Positions 1-6,763 of a DNA stretch of 20,647 nt are shown piece after piece (positions within the stretch are counted from its first letter, which is position 1; each line of letters begins with the position of its first letter). The stretch covers positions 1-20,647 of the forward strand of contig JAPUIC010000001.1 of assembly GCA_027297425.1 (NCBI GenBank). The letters run 5' to 3'. The DNA comes from Nitrososphaerota archaeon. GTDB taxonomy: Archaea > Thermoproteota > Nitrososphaeria > Nitrososphaerales > JAPUIC01. The position numbers were made by a program, and so were the translations under genes. The notes beneath the pieces were generated by a model. The model was not told the DNA's origin. It searched no databases and worked only from the letters and a program-made list of their open reading frames with translations.

Positions 1-59
1 AGTCACTAGAATTTTATAGTTTTTGTTCTTCTTCGTAAATTTTGAACATTGTTCCAAGA
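1..59. other. Left-edge stretch without a recognisable gene
   Basis: AT-rich sequence between the window edge and the end of the minus-strand XRE-CBS gene. It holds only an 11-codon open frame on the minus strand (49 down to 14), too short to call a gene. Nothing else is seen. Confidence 0.5.
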
Positions 60-623
60 TCAAGGCCGCAGACCGTTGGCTCTTAGAAGATCAGCTTTCG
101 TAAGTATCCCAACGATTTTTTCTCTCTCAGACACAATAACAGCTTGGAAGAAGGTAAGAAGGGAATATAGTGCTTCTATTGGTGTCTCCTGGGGAATAAT
201 AGGAAAGCCCTGTTCCATAACGCTAGAAATAGTTTTCTTATAGATTTGTTGGGGATTCTTTTTTTCTGACAACATTCTAACTAGAGCTTTATCCGATATG
301 CTTCCAGCAAGTTTACCTCGCTCAAAAACAGGAAGTTGAGAGATGGCGTGGTTTTGCATGAGTTCGGTAGCGTCACGAACGAGCTGATCTGACTCCACTG
401 AAATGATATCGGTAACCATAATCTCTTTAGTTTTCTTTGTAGATTTCCTCTGTAGTCCCAATAAAGTTTCGGACAATGCTTTGGCTTTTGAAAAGGATGG
501 ATCGATCCTTCCGGATTCTATTTTTGCTATCAGCGCCTGGCTTACACCTGCTAGACCGGCAAGCTCTGCCTGGGTAACTCCCAATTGCTTTCTAAGTTTG
601 GGAATCTCCCGTGGCTCTAACAT
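60..623 (-). CDS. XRE-type HTH regulator with two CBS domains
   Basis: The 187-residue protein starts with a Cro/C1-type helix-turn-helix at about residues 8-60, where VTQAELAGLAGVSQALIAKIE is the recognisable core. Two CBS motifs follow at roughly 68-122 and 128-185, ending in GILTKADLL. HTH-CBS fusions are a common archaeal class of DNA-binding regulators. The CBS pair normally binds an adenosine nucleotide or S-adenosylmethionine, so the protein probably couples transcription to energy or cofactor state. Its target and ligand cannot be read from sequence. The start is the ATG at 623; an AT-rich stretch near 656-664 is a possible promoter. The gene lies 50 bases downstream of a small membrane protein on the same strand, which has its own TATA box, so co-transcription is possible but not needed. 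Confidence 0.85.
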   Translation of the reverse strand: MLEPREIPKLRKQLGVTQAELAGLAGVSQALIAKIESGRIDPSFSKAKALSETLLGLQRKSTKKTKEIMVTDIISVESDQLVRDATELMQNHAISQLPVFERGKLAGSISDKALVRMLSEKKNPQQIYKKTISSVMEQGFPIIPQETPIEALYSLLTFFQAVIVSEREKIVGILTKADLLRANGLRP

Positions 624-673
624 CTTAAGCCATAAGATCCATTGAAGAATCGGAGTAAAAATCTGATAGATCG

Positions 674-949
674 TTACTCTTTCTTGGATCCAGAACTCGG
701 TTTAGTATCGCCAGAGGTCTCCGCCTTGGAGGGATCTGTAGGCTCTGATGTTTCGATCGGTGCTGGTGGGGGGGTACTTGCCATCGTGTAACCGATCCAA
801 GCAAGAACAACGAAGATAGCAGCCACACCTACGAATGCTGTAAGTGCTAAGACTTGAACCATAAAGAAGAATAAGAGAACTCCATATACTATGATCCCTA
901 AGATACTACCTAATAGAATTACCAGTCCGATACCTTGATCTTTATCCAT
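674..949 (-). CDS. Small membrane protein, two helices and a Pro/Ser-rich tail
   Basis: A 91-residue protein of unknown function. Two hydrophobic helices lie at about residues 7-30 and 33-54. A polar, disordered-looking tail follows, rich in Pro, Ser, Thr and charged residues and opening with a run of prolines. No catalytic motif is visible. Similar short proteins beginning MDKDQ-like are, as I recall, conserved in Thaumarchaeota, but this was not checked. The ATG at 949 is supported by a strong TATA-like stretch about 34 bases upstream. The tail probably faces the cytoplasm and could bind a partner, which is only an inference. Confidence 0.7.
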   Translation of the reverse strand: MDKDQGIGLVILLGSILGIIVYGVLLFFFMVQVLALTAFVGVAAIFVVLAWIGYTMASTPPPAPIETSEPTDPSKAETSGDTKPSSGSKKE

Positions 950-975
950 GCTTATCGTCCAATCACACTCTAAAG

Positions 976-992
976 ACGTATATATATTTTAA
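976..992 (-). promoter_or_regulatory. TATA box for the small membrane protein
   Basis: Read on the minus strand this is TTTAAAATATATATAC-like, centred about 34 bases before the ATG at 949. This is the spacing expected for an archaeal promoter giving a very short or absent 5' leader. Confidence 0.6.
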
Positions 993-1039
993 AGATGCAA
1001 TACCCATTCAAGTTAATCGTTCGATAAGATCATTTGGGC

Positions 1040-1594
1040 TTAGAGCGTCCGTGACATCATAAACGCTCTCTCCCCATCTTTGTAATAGTTATCATATGCG
1101 GTTGTATTCTTGAATTGCAGCCGGTCGTAGAGGCCTATTGCCGATTTGTTTGATATTCTTACCTCCAGGTAAATCTCACTACAACCACCCTCCTTAAGTG
1201 CCTTCATCACGATTTGCATCATTTCGGTAGCAAGTCCTTTCTTACGATGCTCGTCCAATATTCCTATGGATACGATATGACCCTTCTTCCCCATTCCAAA
1301 CTTCTTGACGGTTGAAAATCCAAATTCAATCCTACACATAATGTATCCGACTACCTTTCCTAAATACTCTGCAACGAGGAACGAATCTGGTGCATCTTTT
1401 AGTAAATTCTGATAAAATGAATCTGAATAGTGCTCCGGCAGTGTTTGCCAGTTTATCAAAATTACTTCAGAGAGATCCTGCTCTGTACACCCCCTGATGA
1501 TATAATCCCCTATTTTTGATACGGATAGATGCTGCAAATTGTTGACATTGACCTTATAGTACATACCATTAAATTTTTCCAGCCGAGTGATCAC
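1040..1594 (-). CDS. GNAT N-acetyltransferase, RimI/Ard1-like
   Basis: The 184-residue protein carries a GNAT fold from about residue 30 to the end. The acetyl-CoA pyrophosphate-binding loop is RKKGLA at 117-122, preceded by the beta strand HIVSIGILDE. The C-terminal NYYKDGERAFMM resembles archaeal Ard1/RimI-type N-terminal acetyltransferases, which acetylate protein amino termini. The first 30 residues are an extension not needed for the domain. The start chosen is GTG at 1594. It is preceded by GAGGT elements on the minus strand that could serve as a ribosome binding site; an internal ATG (residue 11) is the alternative. It diverges from the RDD gene across 63 bases. The exact substrate is not determinable. 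Confidence 0.85.
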   Translation of the reverse strand: MITRLEKFNGMYYKVNVNNLQHLSVSKIGDYIIRGCTEQDLSEVILINWQTLPEHYSDSFYQNLLKDAPDSFLVAEYLGKVVGYIMCRIEFGFSTVKKFGMGKKGHIVSIGILDEHRKKGLATEMMQIVMKALKEGGCSEIYLEVRISNKSAIGLYDRLQFKNTTAYDNYYKDGERAFMMSRTL

Positions 1595-1657
1595 AGACCT
1601 CTAACCTCAAATAACCACATAGTAAGAGTCATAAGGAATTAATCTGGTGACCCAGCG

Positions 1658-2125
1658 ATGAATTCTAAAACTGACATCGAGTTGGCCTCTCTCGGAAGAA
1701 GGGTCATCGCTACTTTATTCGATACATCTATTCTAATAGCCCTTGGTGTTATCACGGTCACAGCTGTTGGGCTCCCAATAAAACCAAGTGATTCAATAAA
1801 CTTTTCCGATTTCGGGTGGTTAGCATCCCAAGCTGTATTTCTTGTTATTTTCATCATATACTTCTCTACCCTTGAATGGTTAACGGGGCAAACTATAGGG
1901 AAGAAAATTGTTGGTATCAGAGTGATTGGCCAGGTAGACCATGAGAATCCTAGTTTCATCTCAGCTATAGCACGAAATGTGCTAAGATATGTGGATTACA
2001 TTCCGTATCTGTTTCCTATCATCGGCGTTGTGTTGATATTGGCAACCAAAAAGCGACAGAGGTTAGGTGACCTGGTAGCGAAAACATATGTTGTAAGATC
2101 ACCAAATGTAGCTGACGACAGCTAG
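1658..2125 (+). CDS. RDD family membrane protein
   Basis: A 155-residue integral membrane protein with the RDD signature. The first helix region holds GRRVIATLFDTSI (about 13-25), with the family's Arg and Asp. TIGKKIVGIRVI lies in the central loop, and KKRQRLGDLVAKTYVV follows the last helix at about 130-146. Hydrophobic segments lie near 18-40, 53-70 and 110-128. RDD proteins are small membrane proteins of mostly unknown role; some are linked to ion exchange or stress tolerance. A GGTGA element at 1646-1650, eight bases before the ATG, supports this start. It stands alone between a divergent GNAT gene and a tRNA gene. Confidence 0.85.
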   Translation: MNSKTDIELASLGRRVIATLFDTSILIALGVITVTAVGLPIKPSDSINFSDFGWLASQAVFLVIFIIYFSTLEWLTGQTIGKKIVGIRVIGQVDHENPSFISAIARNVLRYVDYIPYLFPIIGVVLILATKKRQRLGDLVAKTYVVRSPNVADDS

Positions 2126-2126
2126 A

Positions 2127-2136
2127 GTTTTAAGAT
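2127..2136 (+). promoter_or_regulatory. TATA-like box for tRNA-Ser
   Basis: GTTTTAAGAT lies about 26 bases upstream of the first tRNA base at 2157, the usual distance for an archaeal tRNA promoter. It also overlaps the region just after the RDD stop codon. Confidence 0.45.
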
Positions 2137-2178
2137 TCGATATTCCATTGCCTTCTGCCGGGGTAGGATAGCCCGGAA

Positions 2179-2192
2179 ATGACGCACCGGAA
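2179..2192 (+). other. 14-nt intron in the D loop of tRNA-Ser
   Basis: A bulge-helix-bulge motif can be drawn. The central four-pair helix is CCGG (2173-2176) with CCGG (2187-2190). The bulges are AA|A (2177-2179) and AA|G (2191-2193), and the inner mini-hairpin is TG-ACG-CA (2180-2186). Cutting after the second base of each bulge removes exactly 14 bases and restores a 9-base D loop. The outer helix is weak, so this is a relaxed motif. Confidence 0.75.
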
Positions 2193-2208
2193 GTCCGTCG
2201 GCCTCGAG

Positions 2209-2229
2209 ATCGGAGAAAAAAGGCTTGCG
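2209..2229 (+). other. About 21-nt anticodon-loop intron of tRNA-Ser
   Basis: Excision after position 37 is required to give loop CTCGAGA between the stems TCGGC and GCCGA. The boundaries could shift by one base either way without changing the product. No canonical four-pair central helix fits these cuts. An alternative helix, GCCT (2201-2204) with AGGC (2221-2224), has two three-base bulges but would leave an 8-base loop. The ends are therefore approximate. Confidence 0.6.
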
Positions 2230-2299
2230 AGCCGATGACCTATACAGGTCGCGTGGGTTCAAATCCCACTCCCGGCGCCTCCGATGAAATTATGATTTA

Positions 2300-3916
2300 C
2301 TACGTAGTAGAGATTAGAAATAGCCCTATAGCGAGTATGCCTAAGATGAATCCTCCTTTCTTAGCCCGATCTACACAGGCGTTTATGGTATAGTCAAGTT
2401 TGGTCAATAGATCCTCTCCCATTATCTTGACATTGGCCTTCGACAATGACAGGTTTACATGTGCCTGCTCGGAACTCTCTAATGATCGATTCACGAGCGA
2501 CCTAACCGTCTTGATTAAATGATCCGGCCGAGTATCTTCACCCAAGTTAAAATATCCTTTCGAGTTCATAATCTTCGCAGCCATAGAGTGAGTATCCGAT
2601 GTACAAAATTCCAGAAGTTCGAATTGTGATGTTTTCAAGTCCTCGATGAATTTTTCCCGAAGGCCCAAAATCATATTATTCGAGTCAGCTACAACTAACG
2701 CATATCTTGATCCACCGATTTCAAGAGAGAGAGTCCCAATTCCAGCCGGGCCGATGTCATTACCAAGAGTTTCTTCTTCTCCTAATGTTGTATGAGCGTA
2801 CCCTACAGATAACTCATATTGTTTTTCATTTTTCAATTTACCCAAAACAGAGTAGCCTGCCTCGGATAATTGGCGACATTCTTCCTCTGAAGGAACATCT
2901 CCCTGGCTGTTATGCGAATCTACCACGATTAAATCGATGAATCCAATGCTCTTAGCAAGGATCTCCATTTCTTTTCTTATAGCCTCAGGAACATCCTCCA
3001 TACCCTTGGGTGCTAGCGAAAGGAAGATTATCGCAGCCTTTCCAAAACTGATACCCGTCGCAGTAGCATACCCTATCGAAGTTTTTACCGGTTTAGAGCA
3101 CGTGCTGGCTTTTGACTGAATAGAAGAGTTGTCCAATGAATTGAGAAAAATTTTAACTTCTTTTTTCGAAGGCAAGTCCAAATGATGCCCAGAGACACCA
3201 TGGACGACCACGGGTTCAAGACCTCGTTCTGTAGCCCAAGAAAAGAGCTGATAAGGTAAGTTGCTACTTCCAATCGGTTCGAAGGGACCCGGATGAACTT
3301 CGGGTACCAGAAGGGCCCTTTTATTATGCTGACCTGAAAAAGTCACCATTTGACACTTTACTTCTCTTTGAGAGCTCTCTTCATCCAATATCTCTTCAAG
3401 ATAATCTGGTGAATTTGCGGTCCAGCTCACAATAAATCCACGGAGCAGCCTAATGGGTGATTTTATCTCCATTATGTTCGATGCCCTATCTATATACATA
3501 ATGTAGCCTGCCACGGAAAAGATGAAGACAATGCCAAAAATTACTAAAGGAATCTGGGACGTTACGATCTCGATGGCAGCCGGATTTAATGAGATAACCA
3601 GTATTGTTTGAACGAAAGCGAATGGGAGGGCCTTAACTGGGCCATTGAAATAAATAGTGCCGAAGACTAGTAATTTGAAGGCAATCGCAAATACGGAGCC
3701 TACGATGAAAAATGAGGCAATCAGATTTTTCTCTAGTCCTATAGTTGATAGAGCGACTCCCAGCCATGCCAATATTGCCCAGACGGATAAAGAAACTGAT
3801 GTTACGAATAAGAGCTTAGTATTTGTTGCAAGATGATTCTTCCACATCATCGTCTTTTCGACTAGGATCGCTACGCTGATCGAAACCCCAAAAAACGCCA
3901 CCTTTGATGCATTCAA
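2300..3916 (-). CDS. DUF2070 archaeal membrane protein
   Basis: The 538 residues from the TTG at 3916 have several hydrophobic helices in the first 150 residues, a large soluble domain at about 175-500, and one C-terminal helix near 518-537. Conserved-looking blocks such as LVPEVHPGPFEPIGSSNLPY and VVDSHNSQGDVPSEEE match the archaeal DUF2070 family, whose function is unknown. The frame stays open upstream to 4063 and encodes a plausible further helix (PPLFSLVSVLFISSLALFFA) preceded by LSERYR. The true protein is therefore probably about 585-590 residues, the size I recall for the family. No ATG, GTG or TTG lies in that extension. A GTG at 4067 would enter the frame if one G were removed from the five-G run at 4048-4052. 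The gene follows Sec61-beta closely. Confidence 0.8.
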   Translation of the reverse strand: MNASKVAFFGVSISVAILVEKTMMWKNHLATNTKLLFVTSVSLSVWAILAWLGVALSTIGLEKNLIASFFIVGSVFAIAFKLLVFGTIYFNGPVKALPFAFVQTILVISLNPAAIEIVTSQIPLVIFGIVFIFSVAGYIMYIDRASNIMEIKSPIRLLRGFIVSWTANSPDYLEEILDEESSQREVKCQMVTFSGQHNKRALLVPEVHPGPFEPIGSSNLPYQLFSWATERGLEPVVVHGVSGHHLDLPSKKEVKIFLNSLDNSSIQSKASTCSKPVKTSIGYATATGISFGKAAIIFLSLAPKGMEDVPEAIRKEMEILAKSIGFIDLIVVDSHNSQGDVPSEEECRQLSEAGYSVLGKLKNEKQYELSVGYAHTTLGEEETLGNDIGPAGIGTLSLEIGGSRYALVVADSNNMILGLREKFIEDLKTSQFELLEFCTSDTHSMAAKIMNSKGYFNLGEDTRPDHLIKTVRSLVNRSLESSEQAHVNLSLSKANVKIMGEDLLTKLDYTINACVDRAKKGGFILGILAIGLFLISTT

Positions 3917-4083
3917 AGAGGACGATGTCGCGGCGTCAAAAGCAAAAAATAACGCTAGGCTACTGATGAAGAGGACGCTAACGAGCGAGAATAGAGGCGG
4001 TATGTGAAAGAGTAAGCGGTACCTCTCCGAAAGGCGGCGTGAAATCTCCCCCTGCAGCTCGAGTCACGCTTTCTTTGTAAGAT

Positions 4084-4251
4084 TCAAAAGAAGATTCTTA
4101 GGAGGATGGATGCGAGTCCAATCGCAGCACCAAAAGCTATTACGTACTCTGGCCTGATCTTCACTCCATGGGTTTCATCCTCGAAGAATCGCAATAAACC
4201 TGCGCTGGAAGCAGGAAGTGCTTCAGTTCTCTGTTTTCTACTGGTGGTCAT
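4084..4251 (-). CDS. Preprotein translocase subunit Sec61-beta (SecG)
   Basis: This 55-residue gene encodes the small third subunit of the archaeal SecYE-beta translocon in the cytoplasmic membrane. The protein has a basic, polar N-terminus. Next comes the conserved stretch LPASSAGLLRFFEDE (about 12-26), then VKIRPEYVI, then a single transmembrane helix near 37-54 ending in RIFF. This matches the archaeal Sec61-beta pattern of (P)xSxAGLxRFFE-(x)n-GxKIxPxxV plus a tail anchor. The ATG at 4251 lies about 33 bases downstream of a clear TATA box, suggesting a leaderless message. The frame of the DUF2070 gene opens about 20 bases after this stop, so the two may be co-transcribed. Confidence 0.88.
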   Translation of the reverse strand: MTTSRKQRTEALPASSAGLLRFFEDETHGVKIRPEYVIAFGAAIGLASILLRIFF

Positions 4252-4278
4252 ATGTGCCTGAGATAATTCCAGCGAAGG

Positions 4279-4291
4279 ACTTTATAAAAAT
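4279..4291 (-). promoter_or_regulatory. TATA box for Sec61-beta
   Basis: On the minus strand the sequence reads AAATTTTTATAAAG, centred about 33 bases before the ATG at 4251. It sits just before the end of the upstream dehydrogenase gene at 4297, so Sec61-beta has its own promoter. Confidence 0.55.
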
Positions 4292-4296
4292 TTGGA

Positions 4297-5619
4297 TTAT
4301 CCTGACGAGGGTAACGGACGTTTTCCAAACCCTATCGAAGCTAGCCGCACACCTTTAGGAATATTATCGAGCGGGAGGACTCTTCGACCGTCGATGATGG
4401 GGATTCGATCGTATAGTTCCCAATTCCTAAACTCCTCTAATTCGGTAGCAATGACACATAAATCTGACCCTTCAAGAGCAGCCTCAATTGTCTTGGCATA
4501 TTCTATGGAATCTAGAATTAGGTTTGCATTTTTCATCGCTAGGGGGTCATATCCGACGACTTTACTACCCTCCTTCAGAAACGCACGAGCAACTGCTATT
4601 CCTCTAGATTCCCTCACATCATCCGTTCCTGGTTTGAAAGCTAATCCGAGGACTGAGATCTTCTTCCCTTGGAGGGCTCCAATAAATTTCTTAGCAAGCT
4701 GAATAACTCGTAGCGGTTGTCCTTGGTTTACCTCTTCTACCGCCCTTAGTAGCTTCATATCAATCCCATACTTGGAGGCTATAGACATCAATCCTCTAAT
4801 ATCTTTCTTGAAGCAAGAACCACCATAACCCAATCCAGCATCTAGGAATCTCCCTTTACCGATCCTTGAATCGAGTTCCATGCCTTGCTTGACTCTTAGA
4901 TAGTCTAACTCTAAAACTTCGCATACGTTAGCTAACTCATTCGCGAATGAAATGTCTTTGGCAAGGTAAGCATTTCGTGCGTACTTTATCATCTCAGCCT
5001 CTCGTATCCCAGTTCTCAAAATAGGTGCATCAAAGTCTCGGTATAGATTTACCATCAGATCTCCACTCCTTGTGTCCAGTTCACCTATTACTATCCCAGA
5101 ATTAGCGGGATTTAGGAAGTCTTGAACAGAACTTCCCTCCCTCAAAAACTCAGGATTTGTACAAACTCCGACTTCCGCACCGAGTTTTTTCCCTGACGCT
5201 CTCAAGTTTGGCACAACAATATCGTCCGTTGTGCCTGGGACAACAGTACTCTTAACCACGACTACATGGTAACCATCTCTCTGGACTAAGGCTGATCCTA
5301 TCTGTTTAGATGCCGAATAGATATACGAGGTGTCGATACTACCATCCTCCAAACTTGGTGTTCCTACACAGATGAAACTAATATCAGCTTTCGGCAAGGC
5401 ATCTTCTAGGTTCGAGGTAGCATCTAATAATGACTCTTCTAGAACGCGTTTCAAGAGAGGTTCTAAGCCTTCTTCGTGAATCATTGGTTCCCCGGATTTT
5501 ATCTTAGCGATCTTTGTTTTATCGATATCAACGCAAGTTACATGATGACCTTTGCTGGCTAGGCATACCGCAGTGGTTAGCCCTACATAACCTGTGCCGA
5601 TAACAGCTACTCTTAACAC
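4297..5619 (-). CDS. UDP-glucose/UDP-ManNAc 6-dehydrogenase family protein
   Basis: The 440-residue protein oxidises a nucleotide sugar at C6 to the uronic acid in two NAD-dependent steps, supplying precursors for surface glycans or N-glycans. The N-terminal Rossmann motif is VIGTGYVGL (6-14), with the acidic residue D31 ending the second strand. NPEFLREGSSVQDF (155-168) and EMIKYARNAYLAK (209-221) are family motifs. The catalytic cysteine is C269 in GYGGSCFKKD. A C-terminal NAD/UDP domain contains VLGLAFKPGTDDVRESR. Length and motifs are complete. Which sugar is used (UDP-glucose or UDP-N-acetylmannosamine) cannot be settled; the single-chain layout is closest to UDP-glucose dehydrogenase. 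The GTG at 5619 starts right at the Rossmann strand and follows an AAAGGA element. Confidence 0.9.
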   Translation of the reverse strand: MLRVAVIGTGYVGLTTAVCLASKGHHVTCVDIDKTKIAKIKSGEPMIHEEGLEPLLKRVLEESLLDATSNLEDALPKADISFICVGTPSLEDGSIDTSYIYSASKQIGSALVQRDGYHVVVVKSTVVPGTTDDIVVPNLRASGKKLGAEVGVCTNPEFLREGSSVQDFLNPANSGIVIGELDTRSGDLMVNLYRDFDAPILRTGIREAEMIKYARNAYLAKDISFANELANVCEVLELDYLRVKQGMELDSRIGKGRFLDAGLGYGGSCFKKDIRGLMSIASKYGIDMKLLRAVEEVNQGQPLRVIQLAKKFIGALQGKKISVLGLAFKPGTDDVRESRGIAVARAFLKEGSKVVGYDPLAMKNANLILDSIEYAKTIEAALEGSDLCVIATELEEFRNWELYDRIPIIDGRRVLPLDNIPKGVRLASIGFGKRPLPSSG

Positions 5620-5692
5620 AATCCTTTAGATTAATGCCTGCATCGCAATAACCTTTCCCATTTTCTCTACGATTACTGTCTATCCTGAGCTG

Positions 5693-5704
5693 AAAGCTTA
5701 AATC
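5693..5704 (+). promoter_or_regulatory. TATA-like box upstream of aIF1A
   Basis: AAAGCTTAAATC lies about 38 bases before the in-frame ATA at 5737 and 56 before the TTG at 5755. A start site near 5725 would leave a short leader containing GTGGGGA (5724-5730). It is the best promoter candidate in the 135-base gap between the divergent dehydrogenase and aIF1A genes. Confidence 0.4.
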
Positions 5705-5754
5705 TCTTCTAAGCCGTATCTTCGTGGGGAAAATAGATAGGCAAACGTAAAGTA

Positions 5755-6045
5755 TTGAGTGAAGCAAATCTCAAAGATCTGAAGATCCCACAAGAGGGTG
5801 AACTCTTAGGCAGGGTTCTGAAGCTTTCCGGTGGAGATCATGTTATCGTCAAGAGTACAGATGGAATCACTAGAATGTGTAGGATTCGCGGAAAGATGAA
5901 GAGGCGGATGTGGATACGAGAATCTGATATAGTGCTTATAGGACCTTGGGACTTTGACGATAGGCGTGCAGACATTTTATGGCGATACATCAAGGGGCAT
6001 GCTGAATGGCTTGTTGAGAACAAGTACTTTCCGACCGAGCTATAG
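5755..6045 (+). CDS. eif1A: Translation initiation factor aIF1A
   Basis: An S1-like/OB-fold protein that binds the A site of the small ribosomal subunit and helps start-codon selection. Family blocks are complete: GELLGRVLKLSGGDHVIVKSTDG, then TRMCRIRGKMKRRMWIRESD, then GPWDFDDRRADILWRYIKGHAEWL. The length of 96 residues is normal. The TTG at 5755 is the first usual start codon. The frame stays open back to a TAG at 5734-5736, and the six extra codons would read (I/M)GKRKV from ATA at 5737. This basic N-terminal tail looks right for the family, and a GGGGA element lies six bases before the ATA. The true start may therefore be ATA 5737. The gene ends 20 bases from the convergent NuoI-like gene. 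Confidence 0.93.
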   Translation: MSEANLKDLKIPQEGELLGRVLKLSGGDHVIVKSTDGITRMCRIRGKMKRRMWIRESDIVLIGPWDFDDRRADILWRYIKGHAEWLVENKYFPTEL

Positions 6046-6065
6046 TGATAGCTTAAAGACGCGGG

Positions 6066-6557
6066 TCACTCGTGGTATGCTTCCTTATCTTTAATATTGA
6101 ACTTTACGAACTGGCCTACATCCTTAGGCGGAATAGCAAGTTGCTTGGGCTTAAAAATAAGGCTCTTTCGATCATATCCAGCCAACTCATAATGGTTGGT
6201 CATAACAAGTGCATCAAAAGGACAAGCGTCCACACACAACCCGCAAAAGACACATCTGCTGTAATCGATCTGAGGAAATAGGGACTTTTTATTCACCACT
6301 ACTTTAGTATCCGCTTCTGTAATCATATCTATAGCAATTGCGATACCATCGCATGCAATAGCACACAATTGGCAACCGGTACATTTGTCCATGACAAGGA
6401 GGTGCCTACCCTTGTATCCAGGAATTCCGATATTCTCTTTAGGGTCAAACTTGTAACCATCACCTTCCATGTCTAATTTCTGTTCCGGATAGTTCATAGT
6501 CATTCTCCGTATGAAGAGCTGCCTCACTCCTGAATATATTGCGTTAAAAAGACCCAT
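6066..6557 (-). CDS. nuoI: NADH dehydrogenase subunit I-like 2[4Fe-4S] protein
   Basis: The 163-residue protein has two four-cysteine ferredoxin motifs, C59-C62-C65-C69 and C102-C105-C108-C112. These carry two [4Fe-4S] clusters that pass electrons towards the quinone site in complex I. The surrounding YKGRHLLVMDKCTGCQLC and FPQIDYSRCVFCGLCVDACPF match NuoI. The first motif ends CDG rather than the usual CP, as I recall for thaumarchaeal subunits. The start chosen is the ATG at 6557; a TTG directly upstream (6560) is also open. No other complex I gene is in the window: its neighbours are a convergent aIF1A gene and a tRNA. It may be an isolated copy, or the operon may be scattered. Confidence 0.87.
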   Translation of the reverse strand: MGLFNAIYSGVRQLFIRRMTMNYPEQKLDMEGDGYKFDPKENIGIPGYKGRHLLVMDKCTGCQLCAIACDGIAIAIDMITEADTKVVVNKKSLFPQIDYSRCVFCGLCVDACPFDALVMTNHYELAGYDRKSLIFKPKQLAIPPKDVGQFVKFNIKDKEAYHE

Positions 6558-6633
6558 CAAACTTCACTTATGAATAGATATGTAGTCAGAGCTTTCAAAT
6601 TGTTCTTTATATCCGTTACCGTCTGGGTTAACT

Positions 6634-6646
6634 GAAAGGATATCTA
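6634..6646 (+). promoter_or_regulatory. Possible TATA box for tRNA-Met
   Basis: GAAAGGATATCTA is centred about 30 bases before the first tRNA base. A second AT-rich element, TCTTTATATCC at 6603-6613, is further away. The assignment rests on spacing only. Confidence 0.35.
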
Positions 6647-6703
6647 CCCCCCATTCAGGAATGCGTTAGGTGCCGGGGTAGCTCAGCCTGGTTAGAGCGC
6701 CAG

Positions 6704-6722
6704 ACCTCCAAAATAAGGCGTA
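6704..6722 (+). other. 19-nt intron at 30/31 of tRNA-Met
   Basis: The central helix is CGCC (6698-6701) with GGCG (6717-6720), four perfect pairs. The bulges are AG|A (6702-6704) and TA|A (6721-6723). Cutting after the second bulge base joins G30 to A31 and gives stem CCAGA and loop CTCATAA. The position lies in the anticodon stem, five or more bases upstream of the usual 37/38 site. Confidence 0.82.
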
Positions 6723-6751
6723 ACTCATAATCTGGAGGCCGCGGGTTCGAA

Positions 6752-6763
6752 TCAAAGCGAGAG
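6752..6763 (+). other. 12-nt T-loop intron of tRNA-Met
   Basis: The T stem GCGGG/CCCGC acts as the outer helix. The central helix is TTCG (6746-6749) with CGAG (6758-6761), including one G-U pair. The bulges are AA|T (6750-6752) and AG|A (6762-6764), and a C-AAA-G tip closes the intron. Excision gives the T loop TTCGAAA. Shifting the cut by one or two bases would give TTCGAAT, so the exact edge is not certain. Confidence 0.78.

Larger units (their letters stand above)
2157..2277 (+). tRNA. tRNA-Ser(CGA) with two introns
   Basis: The acceptor stem is GCCGGGG (2157-2163) paired with TCCCGGC (2270-2276), with discriminator G at 2277. The T arm is GTGGG-TTCAAAT-CCCAC (2253-2269). A long variable arm, GACC-TATACA-GGTC (2237-2250), marks a class II tRNA; with G73 this means serine rather than leucine. 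The anticodon stem is TCGGC (2198-2202) with GCCGA (2231-2235), and the loop starts CTCGAG, giving anticodon CGA at 2205-2207. There are 34 bases between the acceptor and anticodon stems, too many for a D arm. Removing a 14-base D-loop intron leaves stem GGAT/GTCC with GG at 2175-2176. Removing a second intron of about 21 bases after position 37 gives a normal 7-base loop and an 86-base mature tRNA. CCA is not encoded. Confidence 0.88.

Noticed and set aside
4292..4702. Plus-strand open frame of 136 codons
   Set aside because: It is antisense to the nucleotide-sugar dehydrogenase, which has full family motifs.
6699..6735. tRNA-Gly(TCC) reading of the tRNA at 6672
   Set aside because: It would put C at position 33 and leave a 26-base loop. 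Removing the BHB intron gives a normal loop with U33 and anticodon CAT.
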